From contig NZ_LUKF01000012.1 of NCBI RefSeq assembly GCF_001592755.1, forward strand, positions 62,001 to 126,000: 64,000 nucleotides of DNA, read 5' to 3'. The first letter of the stretch is position 1, and each line of letters starts with the position of its first letter. The stretch is from Bdellovibrio bacteriovorus. GTDB taxonomy: Bacteria; Bdellovibrionota; Bdellovibrionia; Bdellovibrionales; Bdellovibrionaceae. A program made the translations under genes and the position numbers. Below the pieces are notes generated by a model that was not told the origin of the DNA, ran no database searches, and saw only the letters and a list, made by a program, of their open reading frames with translations. Below are positions 1 to 8,224 of the stretch, piece after piece.

Positions 1-903
1 GATGAGCGTGGTATCATCGGTATGGCGATGGGTATCGCGATGGGTGGCGACAAGTGTGTGGCTGAAATCCAATTCGCGGACTATATCTTCAACACGATCG
101 ATCTATTAAAAATTGCTGGAAACACTTTGTGGTGTACGAACGGTCAAGTTCAGTTGCCAATGGTTGTGATGACTCCGGTGGGCGCGGGGATCTTTGGATC
201 TGTGTACCACTCTCACTCCTTTGATGCGTGGGCGTCTCGTCTTCCAGGTTGGAAGATCGTGATGCCTTCGAATCCTTTGGATGCTTACGGCTTGATGCTA
301 GCGGCGATCAAAGATCCAAATCCTGTTTTGTATCTTAAATCAAAAGCTTTGATGCGCCATAAGGGTGACGAGTTGATCCCGGGTGAGCCATCAGACGAAA
401 AAGAATTAAAAGCGATGATTGATAAGCCCGTGCAAAACGCCGAAGGCTGGAAACCTCGCTGGCCGGATTTGGAAGAGTACATCGTTCCTATCGGTAAGGG
501 TAAAATCACGCATGAAGGTGAGCATATCACGGTTGTTACTTACAGCCGCATGGTTCATCTTTGTGATGAAGTGGCTCACAAACTTGCGGGCGAAGGCATC
601 TCGGTTGAAGTGATCGATCTTCGTTCTATCTATCCGTATGATTGGCAGATGATTAAATCGTCTATCGAAAAAACGGGTCGTGTGCTTTTCGTGAACGAAG
701 ACACTGAAGTGACAAACTTCGGTGAGCACTTGGCTTACCGTGCAACTCAAGAGTTGTTCTATCAATTGATGGCGCGTCCACGTGTTCTTGCAGGTAAAAA
801 CTTGCCGGGCATTGGTTTACATCCAAATCTAGAAAAGAATTCCGTTCCTCAATTGCATGATATTGAGACGGCGATTCGCGAAGTCGTGGCGGAAGTACCT
901 TAA
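1..903 (+). CDS. 2-oxoacid dehydrogenase E1 component, beta/transketolase-like C-terminal part (5' truncated by window)
   Basis: The reading frame is open from base 1, so the start lies upstream. The visible 300 residues match the E1 beta (transketolase pyrimidine-binding plus C-terminal) half of branched-chain or pyruvate dehydrogenase: ERGIIGMAMGIAMGG, then a QFADYIF segment, a GAGIFGSVYHSHS loop, a VMPSNPLDAYGL segment, and the C-terminal domain with VVTYSRMVHLCDEV and VIDLRSIYPYDW. These enzymes decarboxylate 2-oxo acids with thiamine diphosphate and pass the acyl group to lipoyl-E2. Whether the alpha half is fused upstream, and which oxo acid is used, cannot be seen. The stop overlaps the next start by one base (TAATG), which suggests translational coupling. 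Confidence 0.85.
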   Translation, partial: DERGIIGMAMGIAMGGDKCVAEIQFADYIFNTIDLLKIAGNTLWCTNGQVQLPMVVMTPVGAGIFGSVYHSHSFDAWASRLPGWKIVMPSNPLDAYGLMLAAIKDPNPVLYLKSKALMRHKGDELIPGEPSDEKELKAMIDKPVQNAEGWKPRWPDLEEYIVPIGKGKITHEGEHITVVTYSRMVHLCDEVAHKLAGEGISVEVIDLRSIYPYDWQMIKSSIEKTGRVLFVNEDTEVTNFGEHLAYRATQELFYQLMARPRVLAGKNLPGIGLHPNLEKNSVPQLHDIETAIREVVAEVP

Positions 904-1745
904 TGGCAAAAATGGATCTGGCTCATAAGAAAAAAGTTCGCCGTCGTGTGAACAAGAAAAGTTCGAAGGTTCACTTCGACAAATACGAACTTTATCGTAA
1001 GGCTGTTCAGTCCGCTGAAAACGATGTGGTTTTTATCCGTGATACTTACAAAGAGTTGAAAGGGAAAAACCCGCGTACATTCCGTGAAGACTTCTGCGGA
1101 ACTTTCGCGTTGTCGACAGAGTGGATTAAACTGAATCCTCGTCACGAGTCGGTGGGGATTGATCTAGATCCAGAACCCATGGCTTACGGACGTCAGAACT
1201 ATCTTGTGAAACTTCGTCCTGAGCAACAACGTCGTATGAAGTTGATTGAGGGCAATGTTCTTGATCCGAACTTGCCTAAGGCCGATGTTATCGCCGCGAT
1301 GAACTTTTCTTACTTCTGCTTTAAACAACGTGAAGTGATCAAAAAGTATTTCGTGAATGCATTAAAGTCTTTGAATAAAGATGGCATGTTCTTAGTGGAT
1401 ATTTTCGGTGGCAGTCAGTGTTACGACGCTATTGAAGACACGATTAAGCATGAAGGCTTCACGTACTATTGGGATCAAACAAACTTTGATCCTGTGACCA
1501 ACGAAGCTCTTTTTCACATCCATTTCCGCGTGGGCGGGAAGAAGATCGAACAAGTTTTCACGTATGACTGGAGAATTTGGACGATCCCTGAAATCCGCGA
1601 CATTATGATGGAGGCGGGCTTCAGAAAGACGCATGTCTATTGGGAAGGAACCGCGAAAGACGGTTCTGGAGACGGAAACTTCACCCGTGTGGATCACGGA
1701 GAAGCTTGTCAAAGCTGGATTGCCTACGTCGTAGGTGAAAAATAG
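903..1745 (+). CDS. Class I SAM-dependent methyltransferase, substrate unknown
   Basis: 280 aa. A basic N-terminal tail (KKKVRRRVNKKSSK, about residues 9-22) is followed by a Rossmann methyltransferase fold. Motif I is EDFCGTFALS and the acidic SAM-ribose strand is VGIDLDPEPM; later come ADVIAAMNFSYFCFK and LNKDGMFLVDIFGG. The start ATG shares one base with the stop of the dehydrogenase gene, so the two are probably co-translated. The target (protein, RNA or small molecule) is not indicated. The lysine/arginine tail could help bind nucleic acid or ribosome, which is speculation. A strong terminator follows. Confidence 0.8.
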   Translation: MAKMDLAHKKKVRRRVNKKSSKVHFDKYELYRKAVQSAENDVVFIRDTYKELKGKNPRTFREDFCGTFALSTEWIKLNPRHESVGIDLDPEPMAYGRQNYLVKLRPEQQRRMKLIEGNVLDPNLPKADVIAAMNFSYFCFKQREVIKKYFVNALKSLNKDGMFLVDIFGGSQCYDAIEDTIKHEGFTYYWDQTNFDPVTNEALFHIHFRVGGKKIEQVFTYDWRIWTIPEIRDIMMEAGFRKTHVYWEGTAKDGSGDGNFTRVDHGEACQSWIAYVVGEK

Positions 1746-1750
1746 GAAAG

Positions 1751-1773
1751 GCGGGGAGACCCGCTTTTTTTTT
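1751..1773 (+). terminator. Rho-independent terminator after the methyltransferase gene
   Basis: GCGGG stem, GAGA loop, CCCGC, followed by nine T residues, six bases after the stop codon. Confidence 0.85.
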
Positions 1774-1789
1774 GGTCTTTTCTTTGCTC

Positions 1790-1935
1790 TTTTCAAAATC
1801 GTGACATTCAAATGCTCTAAAACTTATCTGAAGTCCCTAAGGGACGCAGGCTGGCGCTTGCTGTCTACTTTTTAGTCGGCTTATCCGGGTAAGGCTTTTC
1901 GTAAGTTAAGAGTATGAATGTTCGCGATCTTAGAA
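1790..1935. repeat. Degenerate inverted duplication upstream of the App1-like gene
   Basis: Landmarks on the left recur in reverse complement and mirrored order on the right: ATCG 1798-1801 with CGAT 1925-1928, CATTCA 1805-1810 with TGAATG 1915-1920, CTCT 1815-1818 with AGAG 1909-1912, and AACTTA 1821-1826 with TAAGTT 1902-1907. Between the arms is a small perfect hairpin GTCCCTAAGGGAC (1833-1845). The right arm is part of the 5' leader of the next gene. It resembles the foldback elements at 10.3 and 55.0 kb in plan but not in core sequence. Confidence 0.5.
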
Positions 1936-1945
1936 AGGACGTCGT

Positions 1946-2743
1946 ATGAAAATAGTGGCAGGATTGGTGTTGTCATTAAGCTTGGTTTCGCAAATGGCTT
2001 TAGCGAAAGTGCTGGTCATTTCGGATATCGACGACACCATCAAAGTCAGCAATGTTTTAAATAAAAAACGTGCCGCAACTTCTTTCTTCGATGACGACAG
2101 TCGCTTCGCGGGGATGACCGATCTTTATCAGGAATTGAAAAAGACATACGGTCGCAATATCGAATTCCATTACGTCAGTTTGGCTCCGCGAATTCTTATG
2201 GCCGATAAGCACGAAGAGTTTTTGGAAGAAAATGACTTTCCACTTACAAAGCTGCACACGAATCCCGGTATCGCTCAAGATCCGGAGTTAAAACAAAAAG
2301 TGATTCGTGAACTGTTGGCGAAGAAGCGTCCTGAGCTTGTAATTTACTTCGGCGATAATGGCCAGTTCGACGCTGCGGTGTATGATCAAATGGTGAAAGA
2401 GCACCCGCATATTCCGGCGGTTCAGTATATTCGTGAAGCCTATTCAAAACTTGCAGATTCCAAATATCCGACGATGGAAGGCCAAATCGGTTTTGTGACT
2501 TCCGTAGAACTGGCAATTGATCTAATTCAAAGAGAAATCCTGCCTGTCAGATCCTACAACCGCATCGAAAAAGTCGTCTACAAACGCCTCAAGCGCGACG
2601 ATGGCTCTGAAAACTACGGCCACATGGTTTTCCCAAGCTGGCAAGACTGCCGCGACTTCAAATGGCAATGGGATGTCGAAGGCACAACAGAAAAGCTAGA
2701 AGTTATCAAAGCCGCCATCGCCGGCCGCTGTTCGCAAGAATAA
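1946..2743 (+). CDS. Secreted App1-family (DUF2183) HAD phosphatase
   Basis: 265 aa with a Sec signal peptide (residues 1-20, ending ALA). The HAD nucleophile motif is DIDDT (D27, D29, T31), and GDNGQFD near residue 137 matches the conserved GDxGxxD of the App1 family. Family members are phosphatidate phosphatases or related phospholipid phosphatases. With a signal peptide this one probably acts in the periplasm or outside the cell, so lipid or phospholipid breakdown products are plausible substrates (inference). It has its own leader containing an inverted duplication and ends in a terminator. The start is the first ATG before the hydrophobic segment, preceded by GAAAGGACGTCGT. Confidence 0.8.
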   Translation: MKIVAGLVLSLSLVSQMALAKVLVISDIDDTIKVSNVLNKKRAATSFFDDDSRFAGMTDLYQELKKTYGRNIEFHYVSLAPRILMADKHEEFLEENDFPLTKLHTNPGIAQDPELKQKVIRELLAKKRPELVIYFGDNGQFDAAVYDQMVKEHPHIPAVQYIREAYSKLADSKYPTMEGQIGFVTSVELAIDLIQREILPVRSYNRIEKVVYKRLKRDDGSENYGHMVFPSWQDCRDFKWQWDVEGTTEKLEVIKAAIAGRCSQE

Positions 2744-2765
2744 AGCGTTCGCAAAAAACAAGAAA

Positions 2766-2791
2766 CCCTCGATCTCTCGAGGGCTTTTTTT
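2766..2791. terminator. Bidirectional hairpin terminator between convergent genes
   Basis: CCCTCGA, loop TCTC, TCGAGGG, then C and seven T on the plus strand. The stop of the convergent minus-strand gene lies inside the T run. The minus-strand U-tract is less regular. Confidence 0.8.
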
Positions 2792-3752
2792 AGTTGATAC
2801 CTTTTCCTGAAGTTGCAGGTCTTGGTGGAGGAGGCATTCGTCCGCCGCCGTTGCCGCCAAATGGAGGTGGCTGAGTTGTTGAAGCGGGACGAAGTCCCAT
2901 CCCGTTAAGAACACAGAAATCATCTTTTCTTGTTAGAGAATTTCCTCGTGCGATGTCGCAAGAATTCGCGATAACCGCACACATCTTATGTGTCTCTTTA
3001 TCCGATAGAGGTTTTCTGAAAAATCTTTCCTTAATTTCGGCTAAGCAACCTCTCAATCCTTGGCCTTTATCACCAGAACGAATGAAGTCTAAAGCTTTTT
3101 CTTTTTTGTCGCCCGAAATCGTGTAGTCAGGCTCCAAGGCTTGGTTAAGCTTTTCTTTAAATTGCTTTCGTTTGTCATCTAAAAACACTTCGTCTTTTTC
3201 ATGATTCTCGAATAGATAATCGAGGCTTGCCTTCGGACCATTTTTTCCAATTACCGAGAGGAGTCTGTTTGATTTAAATCCTAGTGACTCCGCTAATTCA
3301 TCATAATGTTTTTCGTCAGGAATGGTGTCTTTACTAATGAAATGCATAAAAACTCCCCAATCTTTGGCTGACATGTCGTGCATTTCACGGGATCGAGAGT
3401 CTATATTCTTAACGGTAAATTCGGAGCATACGCCGTATGCTTGAACACGATTAATTACTTTTTGTAGAAAAACGGTTTTTGCGTCTAAGTCTGAGACGGG
3501 ACCTCGGCCCCCTTTGGAAGTTAACTTCTCTTCGCGCACAACCGTAGCAAGAAGAGCCAACCATCGATGTGAAGGCTGAAAATCAATTCCCTGATCGGAG
3601 TAGTACTTGGAGATTCCACAGGCAACACATTCCAGCGAACTCAGTTGTAAAGAGTCGTTCGTAACGCACTCGAATTTATCATACTTCGCCAGCGCGCTTG
3701 CGGAAGACAAGCAGAGGGCCGCCGTTGTAAGGACTGATAGAAGCCTTTTCAT
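2790..3752 (-). CDS. Secreted protein of unknown function with Pro/Gly-rich tail
   Basis: 320 aa. The N-terminal signal peptide ends near ASALA (residues 1-22). Cysteines at about 29, 41 and 44 (FECV, LECVACG) and several more downstream suggest disulfides in the periplasm. The last 30 residues are rich in Pro, Gly and Arg (TQPPPFGGNGGGR, PPPPRP). No catalytic motif is recognised. The start is supported by AGGAG seven to eight bases upstream. It is encoded alone and faces the App1-like gene across a terminator. Confidence 0.65.
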   Translation of the reverse strand: MKRLLSVLTTAALCLSSASALAKYDKFECVTNDSLQLSSLECVACGISKYYSDQGIDFQPSHRWLALLATVVREEKLTSKGGRGPVSDLDAKTVFLQKVINRVQAYGVCSEFTVKNIDSRSREMHDMSAKDWGVFMHFISKDTIPDEKHYDELAESLGFKSNRLLSVIGKNGPKASLDYLFENHEKDEVFLDDKRKQFKEKLNQALEPDYTISGDKKEKALDFIRSGDKGQGLRGCLAEIKERFFRKPLSDKETHKMCAVIANSCDIARGNSLTRKDDFCVLNGMGLRPASTTQPPPFGGNGGGRMPPPPRPATSGKGIN

Positions 3753-3791
3753 TCGGATTCTCCTGGTAGGTAAACCAGTCCTTTTTATCGG

Positions 3792-4307
3792 CTAAAAATC
3801 GGATTTCTTGAAGAGTGGACTTAGGGCCAGGCCCACTTCGGTAAGTTTAGGTTCTGGGAATACGGGGCCACGATGAATCACGCATAAAACGTGGCTGATG
3901 TTTGCGCCGATAGAGCGTAAATCTGCTGTGGATAAAACCACTTGGCCGCCGGTTGTGACGACGTCTTCGATCACACAAACGTTTTTGCCTTTGACGTCTA
4001 AGCCTTCAGCAAACTGGCAGGTGCCGTATTCTTTGGCTTCTTTGCGAACGAAAACGCAGGGCAAGCCCGTTTCTAAAGATAAAGCGGTCGCGATCGGGAT
4101 GCCGCCCATTTCAAGTCCCGCTAAAACTTCTGTTCCGGGAGGAATCATTGGAGCCATGTGTTTTGCGATTTCACGAAGCAAAGCGGGTTGTGCCTCAAAA
4201 CGATACTTATCAAAGTATTCGTTCGAAACTTGGCCTGAACGAAGTTTGAATTCTCCGGTCAAGTGCGCAACGTCGTAGATCTTTTTAGCGAGTTCTTGCT
4301 TGGTCAT
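3792..4307 (-). CDS. pyrE: Orotate phosphoribosyltransferase
   Basis: 171 aa. It converts orotate plus PRPP to orotidine 5'-monophosphate in pyrimidine synthesis. The PRPP-binding motif VCVIEDVVTTGG lies at residues 110-121. The N-terminal GEFKLRSGQVSNEYFDKY segment and the FVRKEAKEYGT loop (K89, K92 region) are typical of PyrE. It is slightly shorter than E. coli PyrE. AGGAG six bases before the ATG fixes the start. It is downstream of cutA and the CNNM gene on the same strand, with a 33-nt gap. Confidence 0.9.
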   Translation of the reverse strand: MTKQELAKKIYDVAHLTGEFKLRSGQVSNEYFDKYRFEAQPALLREIAKHMAPMIPPGTEVLAGLEMGGIPIATALSLETGLPCVFVRKEAKEYGTCQFAEGLDVKGKNVCVIEDVVTTGGQVVLSTADLRSIGANISHVLCVIHRGPVFPEPKLTEVGLALSPLFKKSDF

Positions 4308-4340
4308 GATGGCTCCTGCGGTTTTAGGCCATCATATTGG

Positions 4341-4655
4341 CTACTTCATGCTTTCTTCAAGCCACTTCTTATAGGATTCATTGATTCCTAGGACGGGGAG
4401 AGTCATCACACAAGGAACTTCATACGGATGCAGCTCCATCACTCTTTTTGTGACTCTTTCCTGCGCGTCAGATCTTTTCAAGGTTTTTAAGATCAGGATA
4501 TACTCGGAGCTTGTCTCGATTTTTCCTTCCCACCAATACATCGATTCCATTCCGGGAATGATGTTCGCACAGCCCACAAGCTTTTCTTCTAATAAAGATT
4601 GAGCGATTTTTTGCGCCGTGATTTTGTCAGGACAAGGAACATAAAGAAGGATCAT
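4341..4655 (-). CDS. cutA: CutA1-like divalent-cation tolerance protein
   Basis: 104 aa. The fold hallmarks of CutA1 are present: MILLYVPCPDKITAQKIA, VGCANIIPGMESMYWWEGKIE, EYILILKT and HPYEVPCVMTLPV. CutA1 proteins are small trimers linked to copper or other cation tolerance and structurally resemble PII. A longer in-frame start exists at 4694, but the ATG at 4655 is chosen because GGAG lies eight bases upstream and the protein then begins as family members do. The start is two bases past the stop of the CNNM/CBS gene, so the pair is an operon. Confidence 0.9.
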   Translation of the reverse strand: MILLYVPCPDKITAQKIAQSLLEEKLVGCANIIPGMESMYWWEGKIETSSEYILILKTLKRSDAQERVTKRVMELHPYEVPCVMTLPVLGINESYKKWLEESMK

Positions 4656-4657
4656 AA

Positions 4658-5698
4658 TTAACTCCGGCGGAGTTTTTGTTTGCGCAGCTGCCACTGTTCT
4701 AAGGCAAACTTACGCATGTCTTCGACGTTATCCAGCTCATCGACGATCTCAACTCCAAGAAGAGTTTCCACCGCGTCTTCAAGGCTGACAAGACCTGCGA
4801 CAATTCCGTATTCATCGACAGCTAAAGCGACGTGCTCTTTTTCTTTAATGAAGAAATCCAGCACCTGTGAAACTGTCATGCGCTCAGGGATGCTAGAAAT
4901 CGGAGTCACCATTTCGCCAATTTTTTTGTCGTGTTGATCGTTCGACAAGGCTTCGTGAATTTTATAGCGATAAGTCATGCCGGTGATGTTATCCAGGCTT
5001 CCGGCATAGACCGGGATACGAGAAAAGCGAATGGGGCGGTATTTCGTAAAGACTTCTTCGACCGTCAGATCTTTTTCAAGAGCAAAAAACACAGATCGCG
5101 GAGTCATGATATCGGAAACGTAAATCTTATCGAGCATCAAAAGATTCTTAATGATGTTCGACTCTTTACCCTTCAAGGTTCCTTCTTCAACGCCGATCTC
5201 TGCCGTCATCAGGATTTCTTCGCGAGTGACTTCGGGATCTTCTGAAGACTTCTGAAATAATTTACCTAAGTATTCAGACATTAGTACCAGTGGATAAAGG
5301 AGAATGATCATCAGCTGAATGGTGTAAGCAGAAAAAGGCAGAAGAGCCTTCCAATGAGCAGCACCGATGGATTTAGGAATGATCTCTGAAAGAACCAAGA
5401 TCAAGAAGGTCAATACAAACGACGCAATCGTCACTGCATGTTCGCCATACTGCACTTGGATCTGATAGGCGATGGCCGCAGAACCCAAGGTGTGAGAAAC
5501 CGTATTCAAAGTCAGAATGGCTGAAATAGGGCGGTCTAGGTTTTCTTTAAGATGCTCAAGCAGTTTCGCGCTTCGTCTGTTTTCTTTTACTAAAACGCCG
5601 ATGTACGCAGAGGTCGAAGTTAAAAGGACGGCCTCGAGCATGGAACATAGAAATGAAATACCAATGGTGGTGAAGAATAAAACGATGATCAATGTCAT
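4658..5698 (-). CDS. CNNM/CBS-domain membrane protein (CorC/HlyC-like)
   Basis: 346 aa. The N-terminal CNNM domain has about four membrane segments (residues 1-25, 60-80, 85-110, 120-145), including FVLTFLILVLSEIIPKSIG. A cytosolic CBS pair follows (about 195-315; SDIMTPRSVFFALEKD and VDEYGIVAGLVSLEDAVE). Such proteins are implicated in Mg2+/Co2+ efflux or Na+/Mg2+ exchange. The C-terminal CorC domain of longer homologues is absent, and a short basic tail ends the protein. Co-encoded with cutA, which points to a cation homeostasis unit (inference). Confidence 0.85.
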   Translation of the reverse strand: MTLIIVLFFTTIGISFLCSMLEAVLLTSTSAYIGVLVKENRRSAKLLEHLKENLDRPISAILTLNTVSHTLGSAAIAYQIQVQYGEHAVTIASFVLTFLILVLSEIIPKSIGAAHWKALLPFSAYTIQLMIILLYPLVLMSEYLGKLFQKSSEDPEVTREEILMTAEIGVEEGTLKGKESNIIKNLLMLDKIYVSDIMTPRSVFFALEKDLTVEEVFTKYRPIRFSRIPVYAGSLDNITGMTYRYKIHEALSNDQHDKKIGEMVTPISSIPERMTVSQVLDFFIKEKEHVALAVDEYGIVAGLVSLEDAVETLLGVEIVDELDNVEDMRKFALEQWQLRKQKLRRS

Positions 5699-5871
5699 AG
5701 ATGAGAGTCGTCTGAGATGATTAAGATAATGGGCATACGCCTACAATGGTTCATGAGGTTTAAGTGTAACACAGGTGCTGAGGAGCCTGTCTATAACGCA
5801 ACTTGCAACCCAGTCCTGTTTGCACCCCAAAGGACGCGCTTTTGCGTCAGCGCAATTTTATAAGCTCTCTT

Positions 5872-5900
5872 TTGACGACACCGCAGAGTCTACATAGACT
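5872..5900 (+). promoter_or_regulatory. Predicted sigma-70 promoter of the dienelactone hydrolase gene
   Basis: TTGACG at 5872-5877 and TAGACT at 5895-5900 with a 17-bp spacer, 24 bases upstream of the start codon and before a strong AAAGGAG ribosome site. Prediction by pattern only. Confidence 0.5.
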
Positions 5901-5923
5901 TTAGTCATAGAAAAGGAGTTCGA

Positions 5924-6718
5924 ATGAAAGGCTTGGCATCAGCATTAGTCCTTGTAGGGCTTTTTACAGCAGCATCATCCTTTGCTGCGATCAAAACAGA
6001 AACAGTGGAATACAAAGACGGAAAGACAGCTTTAGAGGGGCACGTTGCTTACAATGATGATGTAAAAACGGCGCGTCCCGCAGTTTTGATTGTTCACCAA
6101 TGGATGGGTTTAACAGACTACGAAAAAATGCGCGCTCAACAATTGGCGGAAAAAGGCTACGTCGCATTTGCAATCGATATTTATGGCAAAGATGTTCGTC
6201 CCACCAGTCCTGAAGAGGCCGGTAAAACTGCGGGTCAGTATCGCAGCGGAGATATGAAGCTATATCGTCAAAGAATCAAAGCCGCCTTGGATTACATCGC
6301 TAAAGATAAAAAAGTAGACGCTAAAAATATCGTGATCATCGGTTATTGTTTTGGCGGAACGGGCGCTTTAGAAGCAGCTCGAGCAGGCTTTCCGGTGACG
6401 GGCGCTGTCAGCTTCCATGGAGGCTTAAAAACAGCAAAACCTCAGGATACCAAAAGTATCAAACCAAAACTCTTAGTTCTTCATGGGGCCATTGATCCCA
6501 ACGTACCTCGTCCTGAAGTCGAAGCTTTCATGGATGAAATGAATAAAGCTAAGGCGGACTATCAATTCATCGCGTACTCTGGCGCCGTTCACGCGTTCAC
6601 ACAGAAAGACGCAGGAAATGATATCTCTAAGGGCGTGGCTTATAACGAAGCTGCCGACCGCAGATCGTGGCAGGCCTTCATGGATTTCATGAATGAAGTC
6701 AGCCCTGTGACTAAATAG
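5924..6718 (+). CDS. Exported dienelactone hydrolase family protein
   Basis: 264 aa, signal peptide residues 1-21 (ASSFA). The alpha/beta hydrolase triad of the dienelactone hydrolase family is visible: Cys142 in GYCFGG, Asp191 in HGAIDP and His223 in AVHAFT. Also typical are VHQWMGLTDY and YVAFAIDIYGKDVRP. The true substrate cannot be inferred; family members hydrolyse lactones and esters, and export suggests action in the periplasm or in prey. Start supported by AAAGGAG seven bases upstream. Single gene with its own promoter and terminator. Confidence 0.88.
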   Translation: MKGLASALVLVGLFTAASSFAAIKTETVEYKDGKTALEGHVAYNDDVKTARPAVLIVHQWMGLTDYEKMRAQQLAEKGYVAFAIDIYGKDVRPTSPEEAGKTAGQYRSGDMKLYRQRIKAALDYIAKDKKVDAKNIVIIGYCFGGTGALEAARAGFPVTGAVSFHGGLKTAKPQDTKSIKPKLLVLHGAIDPNVPRPEVEAFMDEMNKAKADYQFIAYSGAVHAFTQKDAGNDISKGVAYNEAADRRSWQAFMDFMNEVSPVTK

Positions 6719-6747
6719 TCGACACACGTGAAATTTTTCAAATGGAA

Positions 6748-6777
6748 GGCTTCTGCCCCTGGCGGAGGCCTTTTTTT
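6748..6777 (+). terminator. Rho-independent terminator after the dienelactone hydrolase gene
   Basis: Ten-pair stem (6748-6757 with 6761-6770, two G-U pairs), three-base loop, then seven T. Confidence 0.8.
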
Positions 6778-6814
6778 GTGGTAAAGACTCCTTTCGATAT
6801 CAAAGGGGTTATTC

Positions 6815-7294
6815 ATGAAATCAGTATTATTCGTAGCACTTATTGCTCTGTCATTCACAGCTCATTCTGCTGTAGCTACTGCATCTCAGGCGGAAGACGT
6901 TGTTTCCGCAAAAAAAGGAAAAGGTAAATCAGAACCAGCTCCCAAAGACCGCGACGAACGTGATGGCGGTGGTGAAGAAGTAGATCCTCGTCAAGAAACT
7001 TACGAAGGCAACGATCGCAGCGAAGGCGGCGGCTACTTCGATGGTGGTGGATACAATGACGGTGGTGGTATGATCGGTGAGATCTTTTCTGTTCCGTCTG
7101 GTAAAACATATCCTGTAACTACAAATGTAAAAAAAGAAGATCGTGGTGATGTGATCGTTTACACAACGACAGTTCAAGAAGATATCAGCGCTTCTGAGAC
7201 TTGCACAACTATCGTTACGACGGTGGTGGATAAGGTGACAGGTAAAGCGATTTCTTCTGATAGCAACGAGTTCTGCAATCGCTGGCCTTTATAA
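6815..7294 (+). CDS. Small secreted protein, Asp/Glu/Gly-rich, function unknown
   Basis: 159 aa. Signal peptide (residues 1-21), then a low-complexity charged stretch (KKGKGKSEPAPKDRDERDGGG) and a Gly-Asp-Tyr repeat (GGGYFDGGGYNDGGGM, about residues 71-86). The C-terminal part looks beta-rich with two cysteines (ETCTTI and NEFCNRW). The Gly/Asp-rich repeat could bind cations or act as a flexible surface linker (speculation). It has its own leader and a strong terminator. No family recognised. Confidence 0.7.
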   Translation: MKSVLFVALIALSFTAHSAVATASQAEDVVSAKKGKGKSEPAPKDRDERDGGGEEVDPRQETYEGNDRSEGGGYFDGGGYNDGGGMIGEIFSVPSGKTYPVTTNVKKEDRGDVIVYTTTVQEDISASETCTTIVTTVVDKVTGKAISSDSNEFCNRWPL

Positions 7295-7324
7295 TATCTA
7301 ACTTCAAGATTATTGAAGTAAAAA

Positions 7325-7349
7325 GGCTGACGTTATGTCAGCCTTTTTT
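7325..7349 (+). terminator. Rho-independent terminator
   Basis: GGCTGAC, five-base loop, GTCAGCC and six T, preceded by an A run, so it may also act on the opposite strand. Confidence 0.85.
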
Positions 7350-7367
7350 ATTTGGAGCATTCATTTT

Positions 7368-7817
7368 TTAAGAAGCTTCAGACTCTTTTTCTTTCCTTCG
7401 GCTCTGGCGTTCTTCCACAAAATCCATCACTAATAAAGCGACGGCGCTTTCCAGCGCACCACTTTTTCCTTGGCTACTCGGAGGTTTTTCACCAAAGTCC
7501 ATCGCTTTAAGCCATGTTTGACGGCGAAGGCTGTAAATTAAAACGGCGGCTGAGATCAACGTCATTCCCAAGTAGATCCACATACCTGTTGAAAAATAAA
7601 AAGCTTCATCACTGTCAAACTGACCAGCGATTCGAGAAATCAACAAAGAAAGTCCCACACAGAAAAGCGCCAGTGCTCCAATGCACGAAGTGATAATCAA
7701 ACCCAGAGATCTTAAATGCAAAACAAGTTGCTGAGTCAAAGCAACCCCAGGCTCTTTAAAAAGATTCTTCGCACTGCCCATGAAAAATGAAAGAAGAGGT
7801 AAGAGAAGCTTCATCAT
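7368..7817 (-). CDS. Two-TM membrane protein, holin-X/YqjE-like
   Basis: 149 aa. An amphipathic N-terminus is followed by two membrane segments (about 37-60 and 73-96) and a charged cytosolic tail rich in Glu, Arg and Lys. The architecture and its place directly after a DUF883 gene are like the YqjD-YqjE pair of proteobacteria, where both are stress-linked inner-membrane proteins. Sequence similarity to YqjE is not obvious by eye. The gene starts one base after the DUF883 stop, with AAGGA upstream of a double ATG. Confidence 0.6.
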   Translation of the reverse strand: MMKLLLPLLSFFMGSAKNLFKEPGVALTQQLVLHLRSLGLIITSCIGALALFCVGLSLLISRIAGQFDSDEAFYFSTGMWIYLGMTLISAAVLIYSLRRQTWLKAMDFGEKPPSSQGKSGALESAVALLVMDFVEERQSRRKEKESEAS

Positions 7818-7818
7818 A

Positions 7819-8049
7819 CTAATCGTCCTTCCTTCTATAAATCATACGCGCAATAACGAACCCTGCTAACACCGCCATGCCTACCGAGGCCCACGGATTT
7901 TCTTTTACAAAAGCCGTTGCAACGTCCTTGGCTTCTTTGGCCTGCTTCTTTTGTTCGTCAGGAATTTTGTCTTCCAAAGACTTTTTGTAGTGCTGCAATT
8001 CTTCTTGCAGTTGTTTTTTAATTTCCGCAATCAATTCACTGCGATCCAT
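7819..8049 (-). CDS. DUF883 (ElaB/YqjD-like) C-tail-anchored protein
   Basis: 76 aa. The helical charged N-terminus (about residues 1-45) is followed by a C-terminal segment PWASVGMAVLAGFVIARMIYRR, the usual DUF883 membrane anchor. E. coli YqjD and ElaB bind ribosomes at the inner membrane in stationary phase; the same role here is only an inference. Forms an operon with the two-TM protein. Start supported by AGGA upstream. Confidence 0.75.
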   Translation of the reverse strand: MDRSELIAEIKKQLQEELQHYKKSLEDKIPDEQKKQAKEAKDVATAFVKENPWASVGMAVLAGFVIARMIYRRKDD

Positions 8050-8224
8050 GCTGCCGTCCTAGGTTGAATAAACACCTCTCTATTTCGGCAGATTCAGTCC
8101 TCCGATTTAATGTGCTGGATTGAAGCTCTACCAAGGTCTGGTATTGCCTCAAACCTTTGTCGTAAGACATCCAAGCTGCAAAACTGAGAAAAGTCTTAAT
8201 ACTCATTACCAAGAGGGGAACGTA

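Noticed and set aside
7368-8049. Prophage holin region
   Set aside because: The holin-like protein is paired with a DUF883 gene and there are no phage structural or lysis genes nearby.
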